A stretch of 64,000 nt of DNA from Roseibium alexandrii DFL-11 (GTDB lineage Bacteria; Pseudomonadota; Alphaproteobacteria; Rhizobiales; Stappiaceae). The notes beneath the pieces were generated by a model. That model was not told the DNA's origin and made no database searches. It saw nothing but the letters and a program-made list of their open reading frames with translations. The position numbers were made by a program, and so were the translations under genes. Each line of letters starts with the position of its first letter. The first letter of the stretch is position 1. The stretch is taken from positions 2,433,228 through 2,497,227 of the forward strand of contig NZ_CM011002.1 in assembly GCF_000158095.2 (NCBI RefSeq), written 5' to 3'. Shown here one piece after another: positions 18,772 through 26,204 of the stretch.

Positions 18772-19224
18772 TCATCCGCTGGGCGGGGGTGTCCAGTTCA
18801 ACCGTTTCTTGATCCGCATCATCAGCATGTCCCGCACAGCGCGGTATTCATTGAGGATCTGCTCCCGGGACCCGGTTGCCAAGGTTGGATCCATTGTGGG
18901 CCAATACTCGACATCTACTGCATCGGTACGGGTCAGATCGAGGGCCCAGTGGTGCGCCTCCGGAGCGAGCGTCACAATCAGATCAAAGCCGCTCTCTTCG
19001 AGCTCGAGATAGCTCTTGGGGCGGTGTGCACTCATGTCGACGCCGATCTCCGCCATCACCGCATCCACAAAGGGATCAAGCTTACCGGCCCGCACCCCGG
19101 CCGACTTCACATAGATCTGTCCCGGGAAAAGCTTTTGCGTCAACGCTTCGGCCATGGGGGAGCGCACGGAGTTCATTCCGCACGCAAACAGTACCGCCGT
19201 CGGACGCAGGTCCGGCCCGGCCAC
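18772..19224 (-). CDS. Low-molecular-weight protein-tyrosine phosphatase family protein
   Basis: The 150-residue protein has the P-loop C-x5-R as ACGMNSVRSP near residue 15 and a late acidic WPTMDP segment that supplies the general acid aspartate. The fold is shared by low-molecular-weight tyrosine phosphatases and arsenate reductases. Its place between UPF0262 and infA, conserved in Hyphomicrobiales, and the absence of arsenic genes favour a phosphatase. The substrate is unknown. The start follows the UPF0262 stop by 5 bases. Confidence 0.85.
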   Translation of the reverse strand: MAGPDLRPTAVLFACGMNSVRSPMAEALTQKLFPGQIYVKSAGVRAGKLDPFVDAVMAEIGVDMSAHRPKSYLELEESGFDLIVTLAPEAHHWALDLTRTDAVDVEYWPTMDPTLATGSREQILNEYRAVRDMLMMRIKKRLNWTPPPSG

Positions 19225-19229
19225 AGACC

Positions 19230-19733
19230 TTAGCCCTTCCAGTGCAAGGCATAGACGAGGGTGAACAACCTCCGGGCCGTTGCCATGTCCACCTCGATTT
19301 TACCGTGAAGGCGCTCCATCAGGATTGTGGAGCCTTCGTTGTGCACACCGCGGCGGCCCATATCGATGGCTTCGATCTGGCTCGGAGTCGCGTGGCGGAT
19401 CGCTTCATAATAGCTGTCGCAAATGAGATCATAATCCTTGACGATCTTGCGCAAGGGCGTGAGCGATAGAACGTGGGTGACCACCGGCTGCTCATCTTCA
19501 GTCAGGATCTGGAAAACGAGTTTCTTTTCGATGACGGAGAGGTTCAAAACGAATTTCGCTACCGGATGCCCGACCGGCTGAAAGCAGTTTTCCTCGATCA
19601 GATCGTAGATTGCGACGGCCCGGTCGTGTTCCACTTCCGGCGTGGAGCGGGCGATCGAGGATTCGTCCAGCACCACATCCACCAAACGGCCTCCCGCTGA
19701 TTGCGCAGAACTTTCCGATTGTGCATCGCTCAT
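19230..19733 (-). CDS. UPF0262 family protein
   Basis: The 167-residue soluble protein matches the uncharacterised UPF0262 family of alphaproteobacteria by its [21 protein letters not shown] and [15 protein letters not shown] segments and by its position after hisD. No function is established. It is part of the tight minus-strand run hisD, UPF0262, phosphatase, infA. The frame is intact and has no membrane segments. Confidence 0.85.
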   Translation of the reverse strand: MSDAQSESSAQSAGGRLVDVVLDESSIARSTPEVEHDRAVAIYDLIEENCFQPVGHPVAKFVLNLSVIEKKLVFQILTEDEQPVVTHVLSLTPLRKIVKDYDLICDSYYEAIRHATPSQIEAIDMGRRGVHNEGSTILMERLHGKIEVDMATARRLFTLVYALHWKG

Positions 19734-19763
19734 GCTGTCAAAGCCTTTCTCAGAACACCCTGC

Positions 19764-21059
19764 CTACATGTTCAGTCTGATGGAAACAGACCGCGCATGC
19801 GCCGACAAGCCCTCCGCTTCACCTAGAGCGATAGCGGCAGGACCAAGTGCACGCAAGTTTTCTGCGTTGCACTTCAGGATTGACGTGCGTTTGACGAACT
19901 CCAACACTGACAGACCAGAGGAAAACCGGGCTGATCTTGCTGTTGGCAAGACGTGATTGGACCCGCCCACATAATCACCAATCGCTTCCGGCGTATGATG
20001 ACCCATGAAAACGGCACCTGCATTGCGCACCTTATCCAACAGCTGCTCCGGGTCTTCAACGGCAAGTTCCAGATGTTCGGGCGCCAGCCGATTCGCAAGC
20101 GGCATCGCGTTATCAAGGCTGTCGACCAGGATAATCGCGCCAAAATCCTGCCAGCTGGCACGGGCTACCTCTTCGCGTGGCAGCGTCTTCAGCTGACGCT
20201 CAACCGCGCCGGCAACATGATCGGCAAGCTCTGCGTCGTCCGTGATCAAAATGGATTGGGCGACCGGGTCATGCTCAGCCTGGGCCAGCAAGTCGGCAGC
20301 AATCCAGTCCGGATTGCTATACTTGTCGGCAATCACCAAAACTTCGGACGGGCCGGCAATCATGTCGATACCAACCGTGCCGAACACACGGCGCTTGGCG
20401 GCGGCAACAAAGGCATTGCCAGGCCCGACAATCTTGGCAACCGGCTTGATCGTCTGAGTACCAAATGCCAGGGCTGCTACCGCCTGCGCGCCGCCAATGC
20501 GGTAGATCTCGGAAACGCCCGCGATCTTTGCGGCTGCCAGAACAAGCGGGTTCAACACATCATCCGGGCTCGGCACAACCATGACGATGCGCTCGACCCC
20601 GGCGACCTTGGCCGGGACGACATTCATCAAGACAGAGCTTGGATAACTTGCCAATCCGCCTGGAACATACACCCCGACCGCCTCGACCGCCGTCCAGCGG
20701 GAGCCGAGCTCGACCCCGATCGGATCGGTGTAGCGGTCATCTGCCGGGAGCTGGCGTTTGTGGTGCGAATAAATCCGGTCATGGGCCAATTGCAACGCGT
20801 CGAGCGTTTCCGCCGGCACCTCTGTCAACGCCGCCTCGATCTGCTCGGCAGAGACCTTAAGATCCCCCATTTCAACTGCGTTCAAGCGGTCGAATTTGGC
20901 AGTGTATTCCAGGACGGCCTGATCGCCGCGCTTACGAACATCTTCAAGAATATCCCGAACGATCTGATCGACGTCCTCTGACGCTTCCCGTTTGCCGGCA
21001 AGGAGTTCGGCAAAACGGGCTTCAAAATCAGCGCTGGTATTCGTGAGGCGTAAAACCAC
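19764..21059 (-). CDS. hisD: Histidinol dehydrogenase
   Basis: HisD catalyses the last two steps of histidine synthesis, oxidising histidinol to histidine with NAD. Typical motifs are VGVYVPGGLASYPSSVLMN, RIGGAQAVAALAFGT, IDMIAGPSEVLV and AQAEHDPVAQSIL, and the zinc-site HHTPEAIGDYV region. A GTG at 21059 with GGAGAG 4 bases before it gives 431 residues, the usual length. An in-frame ATG at 21071 would add four residues. The frame is open to 21098. UPF0262 follows after 30 bases. Confidence 0.93.
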   Translation of the reverse strand: MVLRLTNTSADFEARFAELLAGKREASEDVDQIVRDILEDVRKRGDQAVLEYTAKFDRLNAVEMGDLKVSAEQIEAALTEVPAETLDALQLAHDRIYSHHKRQLPADDRYTDPIGVELGSRWTAVEAVGVYVPGGLASYPSSVLMNVVPAKVAGVERIVMVVPSPDDVLNPLVLAAAKIAGVSEIYRIGGAQAVAALAFGTQTIKPVAKIVGPGNAFVAAAKRRVFGTVGIDMIAGPSEVLVIADKYSNPDWIAADLLAQAEHDPVAQSILITDDAELADHVAGAVERQLKTLPREEVARASWQDFGAIILVDSLDNAMPLANRLAPEHLELAVEDPEQLLDKVRNAGAVFMGHHTPEAIGDYVGGSNHVLPTARSARFSSGLSVLEFVKRTSILKCNAENLRALGPAAIALGEAEGLSAHARSVSIRLNM

Positions 21060-21109
21060 GCAACTCTCCATCTTGATTGGCGCTCCCAGCGCCAGCAAAT
21101 TCTGCGTAT

Positions 21110-21559
21110 TTAGGTAAGGTCATGCTGCGGCAGGTTCGGCGTCGACCAGGCAGCTCCAAGATCAGACAATTGGGCCTCAATGCACTCCACGTCCAGCTGG
21201 ATGCTCGATCCGCCGGAAAATGCGAGCTCAATCTGACCGTTAGGCGCTTCATCCCCCGCCTTGAACGTGACGGCCAGCAATTCCAGCACCACGTCCTTAG
21301 CGTCCTGCTGGATCTTGTGTGCTTTCATGCCGGTCACGCGCGAGACGGCAAAGGCGGACCGGCGGCGCTCATGTTCCTTGGTCCGCTTGTCGGCCTTCTT
21401 GTCCCACACAAAGCGGTTCATGATGAACACCGCCCTTTTTTCTTTGGGCAGGTAACGAATATCTGCGATCGTGATCACAGCGTCCTGAACATGGGCGGAA
21501 AGGACCTGCAGGTCTTCCTCATCCAAAGCGGCAAGTTTCAATTGATCCATGGTGCTCAA
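21110..21559 (-). CDS. DUF2948 family protein
   Basis: The 149-residue protein resembles the DUF2948 family found between murA and hisD in Hyphomicrobiales: LAALDEEDLQVLSAHVQDAV at the start, RFVWDK in the middle and ECIEAQLSDLGAAW near the end. No function is known. It has no signal peptide or membrane helix. It sits about 50 bases upstream of hisD on the same strand, so co-transcription is likely. Confidence 0.8.
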   Translation of the reverse strand: MSTMDQLKLAALDEEDLQVLSAHVQDAVITIADIRYLPKEKRAVFIMNRFVWDKKADKRTKEHERRRSAFAVSRVTGMKAHKIQQDAKDVVLELLAVTFKAGDEAPNGQIELAFSGGSSIQLDVECIEAQLSDLGAAWSTPNLPQHDLT

Positions 21560-21810
21560 ACAAGTGTCCGGTTGTCGTGGTGTCGCAGGTGAGATGTAGG
21601 CTTTCCCGCTCCAACTCCAAGCCTGATGACCTATCCGGGATTAAGAAATTTGGCAACAAAGGAACGGCTGTATCATCAAGCCGGCTTGCCGAATTACAGT
21701 CCACCCTCAGCGAGAGAGCATCACTGAAACCATTTCAGTTGAAAGTCGCCTCTTCTCATTCCTCACCAATCCTGCAAAATACTCTGGATTTAGATAAGAA
21801 CGGACGGACC

Positions 21811-22290
21811 ATGCGCCCCACCGCAAAACTCTTCGCCCTTGCCCTGTTGTTGAATACGGCACCAGCTCCTGTAGTTTTTGCCCTTGATCTGACAAAGGCG
21901 CTTGGCGAGACGATTTATGTGCCGGCCTATTCCAGGATCTTTTCCTTTCCGGACCGGTCAGAGCTTCTGGCCGCCACCCTCACCGTTCACAATGTCGATC
22001 CGCAAAATCCGCTCACCGTGACCAAAGTCGATTATCACGGTGAAGACGGCAAGCTCCTGAAGAGCATCCTGGATGCACCGCTGCGCCTGGAGCCCTTGGG
22101 CTCTGCCAGTTTCCTTGTACCCAGCAACGACACCACCGGCGGCGTCGGCGCGAATTTCCTCGTGGAATGGTCGGCAGACCAAGGCGCCTTAAGCCCGTTG
22201 ACCGAAGCGGTCATGGTGACAGGACCCGGAACCCCGGGCCCATCTTTTACCTCCCGCGGGCGCGTTATCAGCCGCACGGCGGCTGAGTAG
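21811..22290 (+). CDS. DUF3124 family secreted protein
   Basis: The 159-residue product starts with a signal peptide (hydrophobic core LFALALLLNTAPAPVVFA) and continues as a beta-rich domain with TIYVPAYSRIF, LTVHNVDPQNPLTV and PLGSASFLVPSNDTTGG, which fits DUF3124. The frame is open to 21577 but contains no earlier convincing start; the ATG at 21811 gives a normal signal peptide. A periplasmic location is expected and no function is known. It is the only plus-strand gene in the murA-yacG block and converges on murA. Confidence 0.75.
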   Translation: MRPTAKLFALALLLNTAPAPVVFALDLTKALGETIYVPAYSRIFSFPDRSELLAATLTVHNVDPQNPLTVTKVDYHGEDGKLLKSILDAPLRLEPLGSASFLVPSNDTTGGVGANFLVEWSADQGALSPLTEAVMVTGPGTPGPSFTSRGRVISRTAAE

Positions 22291-22302
22291 TAGTAAAATG
22301 AA

Positions 22303-23592
22303 TTAACCCGAAATCCGTTGGATCTGGGCACCGCAGCGGGTGAGCTTGTCTTCCAGGCGCTCAAAGCCCCGGTCGAGGTGATAGACCCGGCTGACGGTGG
22401 TCTCGCCTTCCGCTGCCAGTCCGGCAATCACAAGCGATACGGACGCGCGAAGGTCCGTTGCCATCACCGGCGCGCCGCGCAGAGTGGACACGCCCTCGAC
22501 CGTGGCCGTGCGGCCATCAATCGCGATCTGTGCGCCAAGACGGGCCAGCTCCTGAACGTGCATGAAGCGGTTTTCGAAAATGGTTTCGGTGATCCGGCTC
22601 TTGCCGCCTGCCTTGGTCATCAGCGCCATGAACTGGGCCTGAAGATCGGTCGGGAAGCCCGGGAACGGCTCTGTCGTGACATCGGCGGGCTGAATACCAT
22701 TGCCGTTGCGATAGATCCTGAGGCCTTCGTCCGTCGCAGTGATTTCCGCCCCTGTTTGGCGCAGCGTGTCCAGCGCACTTTCCAGAAGCTCGGTGCGCGC
22801 ACCTTGCAAAAACACATCGCCGCCCGTCATGGCAACCGCCATGGCGTAGGTGCCGGTCTCGATCCGGTCCGGAACGACGGCATGGTGCGCGCCATGAAGA
22901 CGCGGCACGCCTTGAATGCGGATGGTTGACGTGCCCTCGCCTTCGATCTTGGCGCCCATGGCCTTCAGGCAGCGGGCAAGATCGACCACTTCCGGCTCAC
23001 GCGCTGCATTGACGATTTCTGTCTCGCCCTTGGCCAAGGTCGCCGCCATCATGATGGTGTGAGTGGCACCGACGGAAACACGTGGAAATTCGACCCGGCC
23101 GCCGGTCAAACCGCCCGGCGCCTTCACAACGACATATCCGCCCTCGATCTCAATATCCGCACCGAGAGCCTCAAGGCCCTGGATAAAGAAGTCCACCGGC
23201 CGTGTGCCGATCGCACAGCCACCGGGCAACGAAACGCGGGCTTCGTGCATCCGGGCAACCAACGGGCCGACAACCCAGAAGCTGGCGCGCATTTTGGACA
23301 CAAGCTCATAGGGCGCCGTCGTGTCCACGATCTCACGGGCTGTCAGGTTAAGTGTCTGGCCAGCCAGATCGTCCTGACCGCTGCGCTTGCCATTGACCGA
23401 ATAATCAACGCCGTGATTGGAGAGGATCTGCATCAGCTGGGCGACGTCGCGCAAGCGCGGCACATTCGACAGCGTCAGGGTTTCGTCGGTCAACAGGGAC
23501 GCGATCATCAAAGGCAGTGCAGCGTTCTTTGCGCCGGAAATCGGAATGATGCCGTTCAGCTCCGCGCCGCCGGTGACTTTAATGCTGTCCAT
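22303..23592 (-). CDS. murA: UDP-N-acetylglucosamine 1-carboxyvinyltransferase
   Basis: MurA adds enolpyruvate from PEP to UDP-GlcNAc, the first committed step of peptidoglycan synthesis. The 429-residue product starts [20 protein letters not shown] and contains the active-site cysteine in [11 protein letters not shown], which implies fosfomycin sensitivity at the target level. [12 protein letters not shown] and the late [16 protein letters not shown] are also typical. The frame is open to 23634; the ATG at 23592 gives the standard start. The gene is complete. Confidence 0.96.
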   Translation of the reverse strand: MDSIKVTGGAELNGIIPISGAKNAALPLMIASLLTDETLTLSNVPRLRDVAQLMQILSNHGVDYSVNGKRSGQDDLAGQTLNLTAREIVDTTAPYELVSKMRASFWVVGPLVARMHEARVSLPGGCAIGTRPVDFFIQGLEALGADIEIEGGYVVVKAPGGLTGGRVEFPRVSVGATHTIMMAATLAKGETEIVNAAREPEVVDLARCLKAMGAKIEGEGTSTIRIQGVPRLHGAHHAVVPDRIETGTYAMAVAMTGGDVFLQGARTELLESALDTLRQTGAEITATDEGLRIYRNGNGIQPADVTTEPFPGFPTDLQAQFMALMTKAGGKSRITETIFENRFMHVQELARLGAQIAIDGRTATVEGVSTLRGAPVMATDLRASVSLVIAGLAAEGETTVSRVYHLDRGFERLEDKLTRCGAQIQRISG

Positions 23593-23742
23593 GTCTTTCC
23601 CCGAACCCAAGCCGCAAATCCGCGGCGTTCCCAAGAATTCTTATCTAAGAGGTGCGATCTACACGCAACTTATGGCCCTTGCAAGGCAGGTCATTGGCGC
23701 AGTCTTGCCGATGGCGCAAGCTGTTGCCACGTAACGGCAGGT

Positions 23743-23922
23743 CTAATCTGCCTTGGATTTGCGCGCAGCGGATTTCCGCCGCCGCAGATTTGCGCGCAGC
23801 GCTTCGGCAAGCCGGTCCTCGCGGCTTTGAGGTGCGCTCTTTGCACCGATTGTTTTCGCGGTTGAGGCTTTCACAGATCCTGCATCCGCAACATCCTGGC
23901 TTGGCTTGTCTTTTTCACTCAT
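23743..23922 (-). CDS. Small basic protein upstream of murA (59 aa)
   Basis: An open frame below 60 codons starts at the ATG at 23922 (MSEKDKPSQD) and ends at a TAG at 23743-23745. The C-terminal half, SREDRLAEALRANLRRRK followed by lysine/arginine-rich residues, is amphipathic and basic, like the short conserved protein often found beside murA in Hyphomicrobiales. GGAGG is present upstream on the coding strand (complement of the CCTCC at 23943-23947 read as AAGGAGG-type context is weaker), so the start is tentative. Function unknown; nucleic-acid or membrane binding is possible from the charge. Confidence 0.6.
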   Translation of the reverse strand: MSEKDKPSQDVADAGSVKASTAKTIGAKSAPQSREDRLAEALRANLRRRKSAARKSKAD

Positions 23923-24318
23923 GGCTTGGCTTGTGTATTAAAGGAGGACCGCAACCTATCAAGGATCAGTACGCGGGGTCAAAAGCATAAAGGTCAGGTG
24001 ACCATGAAGCGCTGTGTCCGCAGAGGGCCCTATCCAGCACCAGCACCGTGTCACAAATAGCCGTTCCCTCAAATATCCACAGGCTGGCAAACCGCGAAAA
24101 TCAAATAGATCGGCGGTATCAAAGATGAAAACCAAACAGCCACCGGGGCGCCGTTTCGAGTGGACTGAAAAAAAACAAAAACGGCGCTTGCGTCCCCGGA
24201 CCTGTTATGGCAAAAGCCCCCTCATTCCCGGCGGCATCGCTGCTCGGGACCAGCACTTACGTCCCAAAACACTTGTTTTGCCGACGCCGGGTCGACCGAT
24301 TACCGGTCCCAACCAGAT
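23923..24318. other. Intergenic region before tRNA-Thr
   Basis: About 395 bases between the small murA-side protein and tRNA-Thr. It contains an imperfect hairpin (CGCCGTTT at 24149-24156 and AAACGGCG at 24179-24186 around an A-rich loop). The tRNA promoter must lie near the right end. No convincing gene is seen. Confidence 0.5.
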
Positions 24319-24393
<75 letters not shown>

Positions 24394-24424
24394 TCCAACT
24401 CATTGAACTTCCAATAAAAGCTTG

Positions 24425-24472
24425 ATTTTCAGCCGATTATGGACACTTTGTGCCGACACATTGACCGACACA
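24425..24472 (+). promoter_or_regulatory. Candidate integrase arm sites, left end
   Basis: Between attL and the integrase lie an 18-bp sequence at 24425-24442 (ATTTTCAGCCGATTATGG) and two CCGACACA motifs at 24453-24460 and 24465-24472. The 18-mer recurs with 16 of 18 matches at 33094-33111, and ACCGACACA recurs at 33043-33051, in the same orientation near attR. Repeats clustered at both ends of an integrating element are typical of integrase or excisionase arm sites. Confidence 0.45.
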
Positions 24473-24482
24473 AGCGCCCCTG

Positions 24483-26090
24483 ATGGCTGGCAAGATCAGA
24501 TACCTCCACGAAGACAAGAACGGATACTTCGCTCGCAAGCGCGTGCCGACAGACATCAGAAGTCGGATCGGCAAGGAGTTCTTCATGAAAGCGCTGGGCG
24601 ACGGGAAACGAGAAGCCGAACGTAAACTGCCCAGCGCCATTGCCGAGTTTGAGAAAGAGATAGAGCGAGCCAGGGCGAACCTTCCAAGTGGATTCGCCTC
24701 GGAAAACGGGGACGCGGGCGATGACACGGCAGCGTGTCCGCTCTCTCCCAATCAGATGGCGGCCAAGCACTACGCTGATCAAGTGCAATTCGACCAGGAT
24801 CTCAGAAACACCACGCATCTTTATGCGCGTCATGGCTTCATCGATGAATTTTACGTTGAAACCCTGCGAGAGATCCGCAGCGGCGCAGCAACAAACGATG
24901 AGATTCAAAATGCCATCGGTTGGATTTTCAGGAAATTCAAAAGCCTGGGACATCTCGACAGTGACCCCGGCTCAACCGAGTGGCGCTATACAGCAAGCAG
25001 ACTTGCAGCTGCAGAGTATGAAGCCCTTAATCTCGCGGCTCTGCGCGATGATGACGGAGACGCCCCTGCACCACCTGAATGGATCACAAACGCTCTCAGT
25101 GAGCTTGAGAACACGTCTGAGGGCGGACAGAAACAAGAGGTAACATCTCTTCAAGCCCTGTTTGAAAAATGCAGGACGCGAAAGACTGGCCAGGAAGGCC
25201 TTAGCGACTCGACTTCAAAGTCCTACGCTAGCGGAATACGAAGCATGATTGAGTTCATGGGTGCTGACGATGCGACGCTCATTACCAACCGCAAGATTAA
25301 TGATTGGCTGGAGCACCTCCAGTTCGAAAAGGGCCTAGACCCGCAAACCCTAAATTCCAGGTACCTTCCCGCCGTAAGATCCACGCTGAAATGGGCCGTC
25401 AACCAGGGCTATATCGATCACATTGATATCACTGCCTCTGTCCAGGTGCCTCGCAAACCCAAAAACCGGCAAAAGGGCTATACTCAAGAAGAGGCAACTG
25501 AGCTACTCCAGCGTGCATTAAACTATGAGCGCCAGGCTGACAGCCGCGAGTACCCGGAGACAGCAGCATCTAAACGTTGGTGCCCTTGGCTTGCTTATTT
25601 CTCTGGCGCGCGAATTGGTGAGATCGCACAGCTCCGCAAGGAAGACGTTCGAATTTCGCCAGAGGGAATAAGATACATCCACATCACCCCTGAAGCTGGA
25701 ACAACAAAGACAGGTCACTATAGAGACGTGCCTCTGCACAAGCAGCTCATAGATATAGGCTTCCTGGAATTCGTTGAAAAATCTAGCGAAGGGCCGCTTT
25801 TCTTCCGCGATGAAAACGGAACCCGGGATCCTGTCAAGGCGGCAGACCAAGTAGCTGGTCAGATTTCAGAGTGGCTCCGCGAACATGGGTTGGTACCAAA
25901 CGGAGTATCCCCAAATCACGGTTTCCGTCATGGTTTCAAGACACTCGCCCGGCGCTATGACATCGCTACCGATTATATGCACGCTATTCAGGGCCATGCG
26001 ACAAGAACGGCAGGAGAAGCCTATGGCGATACAGACCTGATCGCTATGCAGCGTGAACTCGGGAAGATCCCCAATATTTCCATCGCTTAG
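24483..26090 (+). CDS. Tyrosine site-specific integrase
   Basis: The 535-residue protein should integrate and excise the island at tRNA-Thr. The catalytic set is visible: Arg377 in YFSGARIGEIAQL, H-x2-R in NHGFRHGFKT (His479, Arg482), His505 in IQGHATRT and the nucleophile Tyr514 in GEAYGD. The N-terminal part (about 1-60) resembles the short DNA-binding module of DUF6538-type integrases, and a core-binding SAM-like domain lies around 225-320. It is transcribed away from the tRNA, about 90 bases after attL. The gene is intact. Confidence 0.93.
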   Translation: MAGKIRYLHEDKNGYFARKRVPTDIRSRIGKEFFMKALGDGKREAERKLPSAIAEFEKEIERARANLPSGFASENGDAGDDTAACPLSPNQMAAKHYADQVQFDQDLRNTTHLYARHGFIDEFYVETLREIRSGAATNDEIQNAIGWIFRKFKSLGHLDSDPGSTEWRYTASRLAAAEYEALNLAALRDDDGDAPAPPEWITNALSELENTSEGGQKQEVTSLQALFEKCRTRKTGQEGLSDSTSKSYASGIRSMIEFMGADDATLITNRKINDWLEHLQFEKGLDPQTLNSRYLPAVRSTLKWAVNQGYIDHIDITASVQVPRKPKNRQKGYTQEEATELLQRALNYERQADSREYPETAASKRWCPWLAYFSGARIGEIAQLRKEDVRISPEGIRYIHITPEAGTTKTGHYRDVPLHKQLIDIGFLEFVEKSSEGPLFFRDENGTRDPVKAADQVAGQISEWLREHGLVPNGVSPNHGFRHGFKTLARRYDIATDYMHAIQGHATRTAGEAYGDTDLIAMQRELGKIPNISIA

Positions 26091-26204
26091 TGTTGCTCAT
26101 CAACGCATTGCCAAGTTGACGCGGTTGCCAGTTGCAACAAGAAGAATTAATAATCCAGAGATTGAATTAGAGTATTTCCAGCGCTTTAAGGATTTCGGGT
26201 AGGC

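Noticed and set aside
19953..20981. Plus-strand open frame of 342 codons across hisD
   Set aside because: It mirrors hisD on the opposite strand, lacks any domain and has no ribosome-binding site of note.
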